Counted from the stretch's first letter, positions 9,546 to 19,394 are shown. The stretch is DNA of 64,000 nt from Chloroflexota bacterium (GCA_024434115.1 QMIT01000001.1:248001-312000); one strand, 5' to 3'. Numbers and translations: made by a program. The notes: generated from the letters alone by a model not told the origin.

Positions 9546-10553
9546 CTATTTTTGTGTGGCTTGAAAGTTATCACGGAATAAGCCTTCGTGGGCGAAAAGG
9601 TAAATCTGGCTAGTAGTCCCGGTGACGGCTTCCACATATGCCAAATAGGTTTCATGTTCATAGAGCAAACTGAAAAACCATAGGCTGCTTCCAGTTTCCA
9701 CCATTTCCCCTGTAATGACTGGATTATGGGCATATTTTTCCCACTCGATACCGTCATCACTTATGGCAAGCCCAAGATTTGTGCCGCTCCGGTAAAGCAT
9801 GACATAGCCATCTGGGGTTTTTACGACACGGGGTCGCTCGACTCCACCACGAAAATCCCAGTCGCCTTCAATTTCCGCCTGCATCACCGGATTATGGGTA
9901 TATTTGGTCCATGTAATACCATCTTCGCTCATCGCCATGCCGATTCGCATTTTTCGATCTTCAGAGAATCCTGAATAGTACATCCGATAACCTGTCTCAT
10001 TACGCAGAACGATGGGTACGCTTACTTGTGCAGCATCCCATTCCCCTGTCGCACCCGGATATAAGATAGGCTTAGGATCAGGTATCCAAGGGCCACTGGG
10101 AGCCGATGCCGTTGCACGCCCAATCGCGCCACCCCCGATAGGTGCCTGATAGGTATCCCATGTGTAAAAATATAATACCCATGTACCGTCAATCTCGACC
10201 AAAACACTGGAAGCCATGATGAGGACATTTGCATAGTCAATGTCTTTGCTTTCAAGCACAGGATTATCCTCATAGTCCAGCCAAGTGTAGCCGTCTGCAG
10301 AAGTCGTGTAGCCAACCGTTACAGATCCGGGCCAGCTTTTGAAACCGTTGCGAAACATATGGAATTGATCTTCATAAAAGACCATCGCCCCCGGATTGAT
10401 CCATTTCGAATCCCAACCGCCCGAAAGATTGTTTCCAACTGCCGGACTTGGATTTTGCAGGACAAAAGGTGAATTCATTGTAGGCTCATCTTGTGCGTAA
10501 CTTGGCGTGGCAAAGACTAACAGTATCAATACGAGCAGTAAGCGGAACCTCAT
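9546..10553 (-). CDS. Secreted five-bladed beta-propeller glycosidase-like protein
   Basis: 335 aa with a clear signal peptide (MRFRLLLVLILLVFATPSYA, then QDEP). The mature part repeats blade motifs such as ADGYTWLDYEDNPVL, EDGITWTKYTHNPVM and DDGIEWEKYAHNPVI, spaced as in the five-bladed propellers of GH43, GH32 and GH130 enzymes. These enzymes cleave or phosphorolyse glycosidic bonds of plant or microbial polysaccharides; the substrate cannot be read from the sequence, and I cannot assign the catalytic acids with certainty. AAAGGAACG precedes the ATG. It stands alone on the minus strand. Confidence 0.75.
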   Translation of the reverse strand: MRFRLLLVLILLVFATPSYAQDEPTMNSPFVLQNPSPAVGNNLSGGWDSKWINPGAMVFYEDQFHMFRNGFKSWPGSVTVGYTTSADGYTWLDYEDNPVLESKDIDYANVLIMASSVLVEIDGTWVLYFYTWDTYQAPIGGGAIGRATASAPSGPWIPDPKPILYPGATGEWDAAQVSVPIVLRNETGYRMYYSGFSEDRKMRIGMAMSEDGITWTKYTHNPVMQAEIEGDWDFRGGVERPRVVKTPDGYVMLYRSGTNLGLAISDDGIEWEKYAHNPVITGEMVETGSSLWFFSLLYEHETYLAYVEAVTGTTSQIYLFAHEGLFRDNFQATQK

Positions 10554-10772
10554 GGTTACGTTCCTTTGTATAGGGTAAGTGTATTTGGAGGGTAGGACGA
10601 ATGAGAAGTGGGATCAAGAACCAATTTTTCTGCAATCCATAGAGCCAATTACGATGTAACGAGATGAAAATTTTGTGAATCGCCATCAGTTTATTTGTAC
10701 GAACTAGACAAATGAATCGGGGTGTGTTACTATATATATACTCTGAATAATGTTATCAATCAGATTCATCAG

Positions 10773-11507
10773 ATGATTCACAATCTTCCACCCCAACGAC
10801 CTGTTACAGCCAGACATCTCAATTTGGAGTCTGAGCTATTGGATTATTTGGCTGAGGCCAGTTGCCAGCCAGAAGCCGATACGCGCATCCCAGCCTTGGG
10901 CCAATTAAGCAGCGAGTTGCATGTCAGCGTCAGTAAACTGCGCGAACAATTAGAGGTGGCGCGGGTCATGGGGTTGGTCTCTGTCCGCCCGCGCACAGGC
11001 ATCCACCGACAGGATTACAATTTTATGTCGGCGGTACGTCTCAGCCTCTTTTTTGCCCTTGCCAGCGACATCACCGCTTTTGATGAATACAGCAATTTAC
11101 GGAAACATGTGGAGATGTCTTTTTGGCATGAGGCGGTGGCCCGTCTGACCGATGAGGACAAATTGCGTTTGCGTCAATTGGTGGCACAGGCATGGGAAAA
11201 ACTGCGTGGTTCACCCATTCGTATTCCCCATGCCGAACATCGTGAATTTCACCTGACCATTTTCTCCCGTCTCGATAACGTGTTTGTACGCGGCCTGCTC
11301 GAAGCCTATTGGGAAGCCTATGAAGCGGTTGAACTAAACAAATATGCGGACTTGGCCTATCTCAGCGAGGTCTGGTCATATCACGAGCGCATCACCGAAG
11401 ACATTATTCGGGGAGATGTGGATAGCAGTTTGAGAGCGTTTGAGGAGCACACCAAATTACTGCCGTCGTACCATAATGAACATCGGGGTAATGGTGCGGT
11501 GAAGTGA
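10773..11507 (+). CDS. GntR-family transcription regulator, FCD (FadR-like) type
   Basis: About 244 aa from the ATG at 10773 (MIHNLPPQRPV); a GTG at 10722 is also in frame. The N-terminal winged helix contains LGQLSSELHVSVSKLREQLEVARVMGLVSVRPRTG, a standard GntR recognition region. The C-terminal all-helical FCD domain keeps three histidines in EFHLTI, SYHERI and EEHTKL, the usual metal/effector ligands of FCD proteins. FCD regulators typically respond to organic acids. It lies 103 nt upstream of and codirectional with korA-korB, so it may control that 2-oxoacid oxidoreductase; this is inference. A TATATA stretch lies at 10731-10740. Confidence 0.88.
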   Translation: MIHNLPPQRPVTARHLNLESELLDYLAEASCQPEADTRIPALGQLSSELHVSVSKLREQLEVARVMGLVSVRPRTGIHRQDYNFMSAVRLSLFFALASDITAFDEYSNLRKHVEMSFWHEAVARLTDEDKLRLRQLVAQAWEKLRGSPIRIPHAEHREFHLTIFSRLDNVFVRGLLEAYWEAYEAVELNKYADLAYLSEVWSYHERITEDIIRGDVDSSLRAFEEHTKLLPSYHNEHRGNGAVK

Positions 11508-11610
11508 ATGGGTGATTGACGAATGGATGTGCTGAAAATTGGGCCAAGTGGCCCAATATTTATCTAAGCTCTGTATAAAAGCCCCATTGGAGAGTAGGAG
11601 TATCAATTTC

Positions 11611-13476
11611 ATGACTGTTGTGGACTTACAACAAGCACCAGCGACCCAACTCCATAGTGGTCAGCGCATCGTGAACGATTTTTCGTTCGTGGTGGCGACA
11701 ACGAATGGGACGGGGAGCCAAACCTCGAACAATACCCTGCTGCGGGCATTGTTCAAAATGGGTGTTCCCGCTACCGGGAAGAACCTGTTTCCGTCAAATA
11801 TTTACGGCCTGCCCACGTGGTTCTATATTCGCGTCAATAAAGATAATTACCGCGCCCATCGCAGCCATGCGGAAGTGCTGGTGACTTATAATTTTGACAC
11901 TTTTGCAGAAGACCTTGCGGCATTGCCCCCCGGCGGCGTTTGTATCTATCCAATGGATGCCCCCACTGGTAAGAAAAAATGGAATGTCGTGACCCCCAGC
12001 CGCGACGACATTTATTATTACCGTATTCCCGTGGATGAACTAACCGCCACCATGAATCCCGATCAGGCCCTCAAGGAATATATTGCTAACATGGTCTATG
12101 TTGGCGCGTTGGCCTATCTCTTTAATATTGATATGGGCGAGATCGAACGTGCCCTCAGCTATCACTTTAGTGGCAAGGCCAAACCGATTGCCATGAACTT
12201 TGGCTTGGTCAAGCTGGCCTATGATTGGGCGAAGGACAATCTCCAAAAGATTGACCCCTATTGGTGCGAAGCCATGCCCGATGCCACCTTCACCAAAGAT
12301 AAGATCATGATCGAAGGTAACGCGGCGGCGGCGCTCGGTGCGGTCTTTGGCGGCGTCCAATTTGTCGCATGGTATCCCATTACCCCCAGCAGTAGTGTCG
12401 CCGAAAACCTACAAAGTTATCTGGCCGACTATCGCCATGATGAAGAAGGACGTGCCACCTACGCCATTGTCCAAGCGGAGGATGAATTGGCCGCCATCGG
12501 CATGATTGTCGGGGCAGGCTGGGCTGGCGCACGCTCGATGACCGCCACCAGCGGGCCGGGCATTTCCCTGATGGCCGAATTTACCGGACTAGCCTATTTT
12601 GCCGAAGTGCCCGCCGTGATCTGGGACATCCAGCGCATGGGGCCAAGCACGGGCCTACCCACCCGTACCTCGCAGGGCGACCTCATCTTTACCCACTTCC
12701 TCGGTCATGGCGATACCCGTCAAGTCGTGCTGCTGCCTGCCAATATGGAAGAATGTTTCCGCTTTGGCTGGGAAGCCTTCGACTTTGCGGAACGCCTGCA
12801 AACGCCAGTCTTCGTCTTGAGTGACCTCGATTTGGGCATGAACCAACACGTCAGCGCCAAATTTGAATATCCAGAGCGTCCAATGGATCGTGGTAAGGTC
12901 TTGACCGCCGAAGAGTTGCAGAAACTGGGGGGTCAATGGGCACGTTATAAGGATGTGGACGGCGATGGCATCACCTATCGTACCCTCCCCGGCACAGATC
13001 ACCCCAACGCAGCCTATTTCACGCGCGGGACGGGTCACAACGAAAATGCGGGTTACAGCGAAAAGGTTGAGGACTGGCATAACAACTTGCTTCGTTTGGC
13101 CCACAAGATGAATACCGCCCGTGAACTGCTGCCCCAACCTGTGGTTCAACAGAATAAAGGTGCCAAGATCGCCATCGTTTCCTATGGAAGCAACGACTAT
13201 GCCATCAAAGAGGCGATAGACTATCTCAAAGCACGGCACGACATCAGTGTGGATTATTTGCGGATTCTGGCTCTGCCGCTCTCGCCCAAAGTCGGTGAAT
13301 TTATCAACGGCTATGACCGCGTCTACGTGGTTGAAAACAACGAAGAAGGCCAGATGGCCCAAATTATGCGGATGGATTTCCCACAGAAAGCGCCCGATCT
13401 TGTCAGTGTTGCTCGCTGCAATGGGATGCCGCTGGATGCCGAGTGGATTTTGAGCCAAGTGTTGGAAAGGAAATAA
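11611..13476 (+). CDS. korA: 2-oxoacid:ferredoxin oxidoreductase, fused gamma-alpha subunit
   Basis: 621 aa. Residues about 15-220 form the gamma-type domain (VNDFSFVVATTNGTGSQTSNN...). The alpha domain follows, with GNAAAALGAVFGGVQFVAWYPITPSSS and EDELAAIGMIVGAGWAGARSMTATSGPG, and then domain II (KIAIVSYGSNDYAIKEAI). The gamma-alpha fusion with a separate beta subunit is the KorAB (2-oxoglutarate or related 2-oxoacid) arrangement. It would oxidatively decarboxylate a 2-oxoacid to acyl-CoA and reduce ferredoxin. AGGAG at 11596-11600 fixes the ATG at 11611. korB follows after 3 nt. The exact substrate (2-oxoglutarate, pyruvate or branched-chain) is not certain. Confidence 0.92.
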   Translation: MTVVDLQQAPATQLHSGQRIVNDFSFVVATTNGTGSQTSNNTLLRALFKMGVPATGKNLFPSNIYGLPTWFYIRVNKDNYRAHRSHAEVLVTYNFDTFAEDLAALPPGGVCIYPMDAPTGKKKWNVVTPSRDDIYYYRIPVDELTATMNPDQALKEYIANMVYVGALAYLFNIDMGEIERALSYHFSGKAKPIAMNFGLVKLAYDWAKDNLQKIDPYWCEAMPDATFTKDKIMIEGNAAAALGAVFGGVQFVAWYPITPSSSVAENLQSYLADYRHDEEGRATYAIVQAEDELAAIGMIVGAGWAGARSMTATSGPGISLMAEFTGLAYFAEVPAVIWDIQRMGPSTGLPTRTSQGDLIFTHFLGHGDTRQVVLLPANMEECFRFGWEAFDFAERLQTPVFVLSDLDLGMNQHVSAKFEYPERPMDRGKVLTAEELQKLGGQWARYKDVDGDGITYRTLPGTDHPNAAYFTRGTGHNENAGYSEKVEDWHNNLLRLAHKMNTARELLPQPVVQQNKGAKIAIVSYGSNDYAIKEAIDYLKARHDISVDYLRILALPLSPKVGEFINGYDRVYVVENNEEGQMAQIMRMDFPQKAPDLVSVARCNGMPLDAEWILSQVLERK

Positions 13477-13479
13477 CTC

Positions 13480-14508
13480 ATGGGTCGTACCAAAACAAAT
13501 GAACTGGGTTTGTTAGCAGCGGATTATAACGGCAGACCCTCAACCCTCTGCCCCGGCTGCGGTCACAACTCGATTTCAAATCAAATTCAACAGGCTGCTT
13601 TTGAACACAGCCTAGATCAACATTTTGTCGTCAAGATGAGCGGGATTGGTTGCTCATCCAAGACCCCGGCCTATTTTATGGGCCGCTCGCACGCCTTTAA
13701 CACCATTCACGGGCGTATGCCTTCCGTGACGACGGGGGTCATGCTGGCAAATCATCAACTCAAAGCCATCGGGGTTTCCGGTGATGGTGATACGGGCAAC
13801 ATTGGCTTTAGCCAATTTAAGCATCTGGTACGTCGCAATGTGCCGATGGTCTACATCATCGAAAACAATGGCGTCTATGGCTTGACCAAAGGTCAATTCT
13901 CCGCTACCGCCGACTATGGTCAAAAGACCAAGTATGCGGGCAAGAATGAATTGCCCGCCATTGACCTCTGCGCGGAGGCGTTGTTGGCGGACTGCTCCTT
14001 TGTGGCGCGTTCCTTCTCCGGCGATGCCAAGCAAATTCGTTCTTTGCTGCGGGCGGCCTTTAGCCATCGCGGAACCGCCGTGATTGACATCATCAGCCCC
14101 TGCGTTACCTTCAATGACGCTGCCGACTCCACCAAGAGTTACTTCTGGGGTAAGGAACACCGCGAAATCTTGAACGAAGTAGGGTTTGTGCGCGGCCAAG
14201 ATGACATTGCGGTGGATTATGAAGAGGGCAAGTCACAAGATGTTCAATTGCACGATGGCGGTTGGGTGCGCCTCAAGAAACTGGACGAATCCCACGACCC
14301 AACTGACCGAACCAGCGCTTTCCGTGTTTTGGAGCAGGCGCGTAAGGAACAGGTTATCATCACAGGCTTGATCTACATTGACCAAGAGCGGTCAACCATT
14401 GTGGAAAATGCCCGGATAACCGATACTCCATTGGTCAATTTGCCCGAAGATCAGCTTCGCCCCTCCAAAGCGACTTTGGATCAGGCATTGTCTGAACTAT
14501 TCGGCTAA
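13480..14508 (+). CDS. korB: 2-oxoacid:ferredoxin oxidoreductase, beta subunit
   Basis: 342 aa TPP-binding subunit. It has the beta-subunit signature CPGCGHNSI, the IGCSSKTP block and the TPP/Mg motif GDGDTGNIGFSQFKHLVRRN with ENNGVYGLTKGQ. No extra ferredoxin domain is seen, so an external ferredoxin must accept the electrons. AAGGAAA at the end of korA serves as ribosome site. It pairs with korA, probably cotranscribed, and is followed by a hairpin terminator. Confidence 0.94.
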   Translation: MGRTKTNELGLLAADYNGRPSTLCPGCGHNSISNQIQQAAFEHSLDQHFVVKMSGIGCSSKTPAYFMGRSHAFNTIHGRMPSVTTGVMLANHQLKAIGVSGDGDTGNIGFSQFKHLVRRNVPMVYIIENNGVYGLTKGQFSATADYGQKTKYAGKNELPAIDLCAEALLADCSFVARSFSGDAKQIRSLLRAAFSHRGTAVIDIISPCVTFNDAADSTKSYFWGKEHREILNEVGFVRGQDDIAVDYEEGKSQDVQLHDGGWVRLKKLDESHDPTDRTSAFRVLEQARKEQVIITGLIYIDQERSTIVENARITDTPLVNLPEDQLRPSKATLDQALSELFG

Positions 14509-14535
14509 TTAGCTGTTGATCTCACGTTAAACTTT

Positions 14536-14577
14536 GCCTCATCCGGTGTATACTAGATGAGGCTTACTTTTTATTTA
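14536..14577 (+). terminator. Rho-independent terminator after korB
   Basis: GCCTCATC (14536-14543) pairs with GATGAGGC (14556-14563); the loop is 12 nt and TTACTTTTTATTT follows. It separates korAB from the helicase gene. Confidence 0.85.
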
Positions 14578-14599
14578 ATCTATAACTTGAGGTCTTGAT

Positions 14600-16927
14600 A
14601 TGGCTAATCTCAGCTATTTGCAGGATGAATTTTTCATAGAACAGGAACGACTTGCTAGAACAGTTGAATTTATAAGACGGGAAATCCACAGATTTGAGGA
14701 GCGATTGACCCATGTCCCCGATGACTGGAATGAAGTAGTATTCGCTAAACGTGATTCTAAACGAAAAACTCGGCTCGAAAGCGTCATTAAACAGCCATAT
14801 TTTGGTCGTCTTGATTTTAGAGAAGACGGAAATGTAGACATTGAGGAACACTATATTGGAAAGGAAAGTATAGAAGGAGGTACCTTTTCCGTAGTTGGTT
14901 GGCGAACAGATTTTGCCCAATTATGGTATGCACATATTGCAGGGCGAGTGGTATATGAATCTCCAGATGGAAAAGTCTATGGAAATATATATTTAAAACG
15001 CCATATCCAGATTGAAAAATGTGAACTTAGGGATATTCGAGATGAAATAAATCGTTACTTAGTTCAAGATATTGAAATAAGTTCTTCCAATCTAGAAACC
15101 TTACTTGACCCAGATGAATACCTGCGCGAAATTCTGGAAGGGAAGAGAGGTACTGAGCTACAAGAAATTGTTTCAACGATCCGATTTCATCAAAATACTA
15201 TTATACGTACTCCATTAGATAAGATATTGATAGTTCAAGGATCAGCGGGGAGTGGAAAAACCACTGTTGCTTTACACCGAGTAGCTTATCTGTTGAGGCC
15301 AGAAGGCTTCCCAAATAAAAGGTATCAGCCGCAAAGAATTTTGATTATTGGGCCTAATACAATGTTCCTTGAGTTTATTTCGAATATTTTGCCAAGCCTA
15401 GATATGGAGCTAAAAGATCAAGTTCCCCAAAAAACTTTCGTTGAATGGATATTGGAAATTACTGATTTGAAAGATGACTTAGACGCAGATGTGCTTCAAG
15501 ATAAAACAATTTTGGATATTTTAGATGGTAAAAAACCAAGAAATGAACGTGTCAGCCTTTATCGAAGAAGTCAGTTAAAAGGCTCTCTACAGGTTCGCGC
15601 CCTTCTAGATCGCCTAATTGAATTTCATAGAAATAAAATATTTCCTCAAGTTGATGTTAAATGTAAACCAACTGGAAGAGGCAGTCTTGGTCTAGAATAT
15701 TTTGTTTCACGTGAGAGGGTGGCTCAAATTTTAAAACAGACATCTCACTTACCACTAAATCGCCAAAGGGAAACTATAATTGAGCGAATTACGCAGGATA
15801 TGTTTGAGCAACATGAAAAGTTGTATCCATCTCGTGTCGATAAACTGAAGTCTTGGATTGCTTATCCCCCAAGAAATGTCCCAGAAGAAACAGTAAAACA
15901 ATGGAATGAATGGGTCACTCCTTATAAGATTTCACAGTTGGAAACCACACGAAGAAATGCTGTTTTAAGCGGTCTAAAAAGTCATATTAGAAAGGAAGTA
16001 GAGAAACGTTTTATAAGATTTTCTCCAGTTAATGCCTATAAAGAGCTTTTAACTAATGGTCGCCTCCTGCGCGATTTATCATTGGGAATAATTAAATGGG
16101 ATATTATCCAAAATCTTCTATTTAAGGGCGAACTCGAATCCTTTCAAATACTACTTGAGGATATTGTTCCACTGGCATATTTATATTTAGCTGCTGAAGG
16201 CAATATAAACGCGAAGATAAATTATGACCATATTGTTGTGGATGAGGCACAGGACTTGTCGCCTCTTGAAATGTGGATTCTAAGGCAATTTGTAACGACT
16301 GGTTCCATGACGATTTTGGGAGACCTAGCCCAATCAATCTATTCATATCGAGGCATTAATGATTGGGAGGACTTAAATGAAGTATTTTTGCAAGACACCA
16401 TTGATTATCAAATAATGACGGCGACTTATCGCACTACTTATGAAATTATGTCGTTTGGAAATAAAATTCTTGAAAGCCCCGTTTTTCGAGGCAAATATCA
16501 GCAATCTGACCCTTTCAAGAGATATGGTGAACCCGTCAAGTATCAACAGGCCAACACCATAGATGAATTGGTTGAACTTATCGAAAATCAATTGGGCAGT
16601 TGGGAAATTCAATATCAAAGTATAGCAATTATATGTAAAACTTTGGAAGAATGTGCAATTATAAAAACCCAGTTAAATAATTCTGCCCAATTGGTAACTG
16701 ATGCTTCAAAATATCGAACTGGACTTATAATTATTCCCTGTTATCTGACTAAAGGACTTGAGTTTCAAGCCTGTGTGATTGCTAATGCAAGCCAAGAACA
16801 ATACACAGATTCAGAATTAGATGGTCGTCTATTGTATGTGGCTATAACTCGCGCTCAACATGAATTGGCTGTGTTTTGGCTCGATCAAGTATCCTCTCAT
16901 CTTAGCAAAGCTATAGATTCTCAGTAG
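14600..16927 (+). CDS. helD: HelD-like UvrD-family ATPase (RNA polymerase recycling type)
   Basis: 775 aa. The long N-terminal arm (1-205: MANLSYLQDEFFIEQERLA..., then a YFGRLDF domain) is characteristic of HelD rather than UvrD or Rep. Walker A is GSAGSGKTT (214-222), motif II VDEAQDLSPLE (from 547), then GDLAQSIYSYRG, and a C-terminal YVAITRAQHEL. Firmicute HelD pulls stalled RNA polymerase off DNA using ATP. The gene is visibly AT-rich, with many AAA, ATA and TTA codons, unlike korAB and pckA on each side, which suggests acquisition from a low-GC source. It stands alone between a terminator and the phosphatase gene. Confidence 0.85.
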   Translation: MANLSYLQDEFFIEQERLARTVEFIRREIHRFEERLTHVPDDWNEVVFAKRDSKRKTRLESVIKQPYFGRLDFREDGNVDIEEHYIGKESIEGGTFSVVGWRTDFAQLWYAHIAGRVVYESPDGKVYGNIYLKRHIQIEKCELRDIRDEINRYLVQDIEISSSNLETLLDPDEYLREILEGKRGTELQEIVSTIRFHQNTIIRTPLDKILIVQGSAGSGKTTVALHRVAYLLRPEGFPNKRYQPQRILIIGPNTMFLEFISNILPSLDMELKDQVPQKTFVEWILEITDLKDDLDADVLQDKTILDILDGKKPRNERVSLYRRSQLKGSLQVRALLDRLIEFHRNKIFPQVDVKCKPTGRGSLGLEYFVSRERVAQILKQTSHLPLNRQRETIIERITQDMFEQHEKLYPSRVDKLKSWIAYPPRNVPEETVKQWNEWVTPYKISQLETTRRNAVLSGLKSHIRKEVEKRFIRFSPVNAYKELLTNGRLLRDLSLGIIKWDIIQNLLFKGELESFQILLEDIVPLAYLYLAAEGNINAKINYDHIVVDEAQDLSPLEMWILRQFVTTGSMTILGDLAQSIYSYRGINDWEDLNEVFLQDTIDYQIMTATYRTTYEIMSFGNKILESPVFRGKYQQSDPFKRYGEPVKYQQANTIDELVELIENQLGSWEIQYQSIAIICKTLEECAIIKTQLNNSAQLVTDASKYRTGLIIIPCYLTKGLEFQACVIANASQEQYTDSELDGRLLYVAITRAQHELAVFWLDQVSSHLSKAIDSQ

Positions 16928-16960
16928 AATATATCAAATAAAGGATTGGAATAAGTCAGT

Positions 16961-17620
16961 ATGCAGACCCGCTTAACGTTGGTTAGGCATGGACAAACGG
17001 AGTGGAATGCCACCGGAAAATGGCAGGGCCATGCCGCTGTGCCGCTTGATGATGTAGGGCATATGCAGGCCCAAGCCCTTGCCCAATATCTAACGACATG
17101 GAATATCCATCGGATGTATTGCAGTGATCTCAGTCGCTGTATCCAGACCGCTCGATATATCAAAGAGGCGCTGGAATTAGATTTCATAATAGACAATCGC
17201 CTACGTGAAATTGATGTGGGCGAATGGCAGGGCCTGACCGAACAGGAAGTACGGGCGTGGGATACCGAACGTTTTGCCCAAGTCATGGCAAATCCCTTTA
17301 ATGTGCGGCGTCCGGGCGGTGAAAGTTTTAACGACCACAGTGCCCGTGTCTCGCCTGCTATTTTGGAATATGTTAAAAATCATCAAGGGGAGCATCTATT
17401 GGTGGTGACACATGGTGGTACGATCCATGCCATTGTGCGTGGTGTACTGCGCATGGAAGTGCCCGCTGATAAACGCCAGATTCCCAATACCTCATTAACA
17501 GACATCATCTTCGACGCGGACAAGAATGAGTGGCGGTTAGTCTCGGCGGGCCTGATTCCGCATTTGGAACTTACCGAAATGATTCTTCCCACTACTGTAG
17601 CCAATCCTGAATTGAAATAG
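16961..17620 (+). CDS. Histidine phosphatase family protein (phosphoglycerate mutase-like)
   Basis: 219 aa. It has the catalytic LVRHGQTEWN motif at residues 7-16, a WQGHAAVPLDDVG block, the acid-base Glu region (REIDVGEWQGLT) and the second catalytic His in VVTHGGTIHA. The family includes cofactor-dependent phosphoglycerate mutases, CobC/alpha-ribazole phosphatases and broad phosphatases; nothing here separates them, and no cobalamin genes lie nearby. The C-terminal extension HLELTEMILPTT is short. It starts 33 nt after the helicase stop, with AAAGGA about 20 nt upstream. Confidence 0.88.
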   Translation: MQTRLTLVRHGQTEWNATGKWQGHAAVPLDDVGHMQAQALAQYLTTWNIHRMYCSDLSRCIQTARYIKEALELDFIIDNRLREIDVGEWQGLTEQEVRAWDTERFAQVMANPFNVRRPGGESFNDHSARVSPAILEYVKNHQGEHLLVVTHGGTIHAIVRGVLRMEVPADKRQIPNTSLTDIIFDADKNEWRLVSAGLIPHLELTEMILPTTVANPELK

Positions 17621-17724
17621 TAGAAGGAAGGGGGAAAGGGATAGCTTCAAGTCCGCTTAAAATAGTCTAGAGCTAGAAAAAAATTGAATCAATGGGTGAG
17701 GAGATTCTACCCAAAGGAGAGTTT

Positions 17725-19347
17725 ATGGCTAACCTTTCTGTATCTGCTTCTGGGGAACACGTTCATGTCCGTAGCCACATCGGACTTGAAGAACATGGCT
17801 TTGAGGAAAAGCGGCGGGTCTACTGGAACTTGAACCCTGCCGAATTTTATGAACATGCCCTGCGAAATAGCGAAGGGATTTTGACGGATGCGGGTGCGCT
17901 GCGTGTCTTGACCGGGCAGTTCACCGGACGTTCGCCTAAAGATAAATATATTGTTGATGAGCCAGAAGTGCGTGAAGACATTTGGTGGGGCAATAACCAA
18001 GCCGTCACACCTGACGTGTTTGACCGCCTGTACGAGCGCCTGCGCCACTATCTGCTAGAAAAAGAACTCTATGTAGTGGACGCCTTCGCCGGAACGGATG
18101 TAAAATGCCGTTTGCCCATCCGCATTATCAGCGAAGCGGCCTATCATGGCCTGTTCTCGTGGAATATGTTTGTCCGTCCCACCCGTGAGGAACTCGCCGT
18201 GCATGAACCGGCCTTTACCGTTCTCGCTGCCCCCCATCTCGGCGCGAAACCCGAAGAAGATGGGACACGTACCCCCACCTTTATCGGTATCAGCTTTTCC
18301 CGCCGCATGATTATCATCCTCGGAACCCTCTATTCCGGGGAAGTCAAAAAGGGCATTTTCACCGTCATGAACTATCTCATGCCGAACTTGGGCATAATGC
18401 CCATGCACTGTTCCGCCAACATCGGCCCTGCTGGAGATACGGCTGTGTTTTTTGGCCTCAGTGGGACAGGCAAAACGACCCTATCCGCTGATTCATCCCG
18501 TACCCTCATCGGTGATGACGAACACGGGTGGAGTGACGACGGCATTTTCAATTTTGAAGGCGGCTGTTATGCCAAGACCATCAAATTGAGCGCCGAAAAA
18601 GAACCCGAAATCTATGCTACTACACAGCGCTTTGGCACGATCTTGGAAAATGTGCCGCTGGATCCGCGTGATCGTCGGCCCGATTTTGACGACGAATCCC
18701 TGACCGAGAACACCCGCTGTTCCTACCCGATTGACTTCATCCCGAACGCCAGTGAAACGGGTTTGGGTGGTCATCCCGAAAACATCATCTTCCTAACCGC
18801 CGATGCCTTTGGTGTGTTGCCGCCTGTCTCCAAGCTGACCCCCGAACAGGCCATGTATCACTTTATCAGTGGATATACCGCCAAAGTCGCGGGTACTGAA
18901 CGGGGTGTCACCGAACCCTCGGCGACCTTTAGTGCCTGTTTTGGTGCGCCATTCATGCCCCTCCATCCCACTGTTTATGCCGAACTGCTGGCGGAAAAAA
19001 TCCGCGAGCATGGCAGCAATGTCTGGCTAATAAACACGGGTTGGTCAGGCGGGCCATATGGGGTAGGGTCGCGCATTGATTTGCCCCATACCCGTCGCAT
19101 GATTCATGCTGCCCTAGAAGGCGAGTTGGATAAGGCCGAGTTTGTCGAAGAGCCGTTTTTTGGTCTGCACATCCCCAAAGCCATTCAGGGTGTGCCATCC
19201 AAAGTGCTGAACCCACGCGACACATGGCCTGACCCTGCTGCCTATGACGCCAAAGCGCGTGAATTGGCTTCCATGTTCCGCAAGAACTTCGAGAAATTTG
19301 CGGATCGCGCCAGTGACGCCGTCAAAAACGCTGGGCCAAAAGCCTAG
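17725..19347 (+). CDS. pckA: Phosphoenolpyruvate carboxykinase (ATP)
   Basis: 540 aa, the normal length. It converts oxaloacetate and ATP to PEP, CO2 and ADP, the first committed step of gluconeogenesis. It contains the N-terminal LTGQFTGRSPKDK, the P-loop GLSGTGKTTLS (from residue 244), GDDEHGWSDDGIFNFEGGCYAK, which carries metal and oxaloacetate ligands, and NTGWSGGPYGVG. AAAGGAGAG ahead of the ATG at 17725 fixes the start over a TTG/ATG further up. It appears monocistronic, with a GC-rich hairpin downstream. Confidence 0.97.
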   Translation: MANLSVSASGEHVHVRSHIGLEEHGFEEKRRVYWNLNPAEFYEHALRNSEGILTDAGALRVLTGQFTGRSPKDKYIVDEPEVREDIWWGNNQAVTPDVFDRLYERLRHYLLEKELYVVDAFAGTDVKCRLPIRIISEAAYHGLFSWNMFVRPTREELAVHEPAFTVLAAPHLGAKPEEDGTRTPTFIGISFSRRMIIILGTLYSGEVKKGIFTVMNYLMPNLGIMPMHCSANIGPAGDTAVFFGLSGTGKTTLSADSSRTLIGDDEHGWSDDGIFNFEGGCYAKTIKLSAEKEPEIYATTQRFGTILENVPLDPRDRRPDFDDESLTENTRCSYPIDFIPNASETGLGGHPENIIFLTADAFGVLPPVSKLTPEQAMYHFISGYTAKVAGTERGVTEPSATFSACFGAPFMPLHPTVYAELLAEKIREHGSNVWLINTGWSGGPYGVGSRIDLPHTRRMIHAALEGELDKAEFVEEPFFGLHIPKAIQGVPSKVLNPRDTWPDPAAYDAKARELASMFRKNFEKFADRASDAVKNAGPKA

Positions 19348-19369
19348 CTAATCTCTCTCTTCTCCTGTT

Positions 19370-19394
19370 CCCCTCTCCATGTAATGGGGAGGGG
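19370..19394. terminator. GC-rich hairpin downstream of pckA
   Basis: CCCCTCTCCAT (19370-19380) faces ATGGGGAGGGG (19384-19394) with a 3-nt loop and one wobble pair. There is no T tract, so it may act as an mRNA 3' stabiliser or a dispersed intergenic repeat rather than a classical terminator. A similar C/G-arm hairpin occurs at 34591-34618. Confidence 0.5.

Noticed and set aside
12655-13458. 267-aa minus-strand open frame opposite korA
   Set aside because: Antisense shadow of a confident korA; no ribosome site or protein-like composition.
19370-19394. Classical terminator for pckA
   Set aside because: Good stem but no T tract on either side, so it is kept only as a hairpin of uncertain role.
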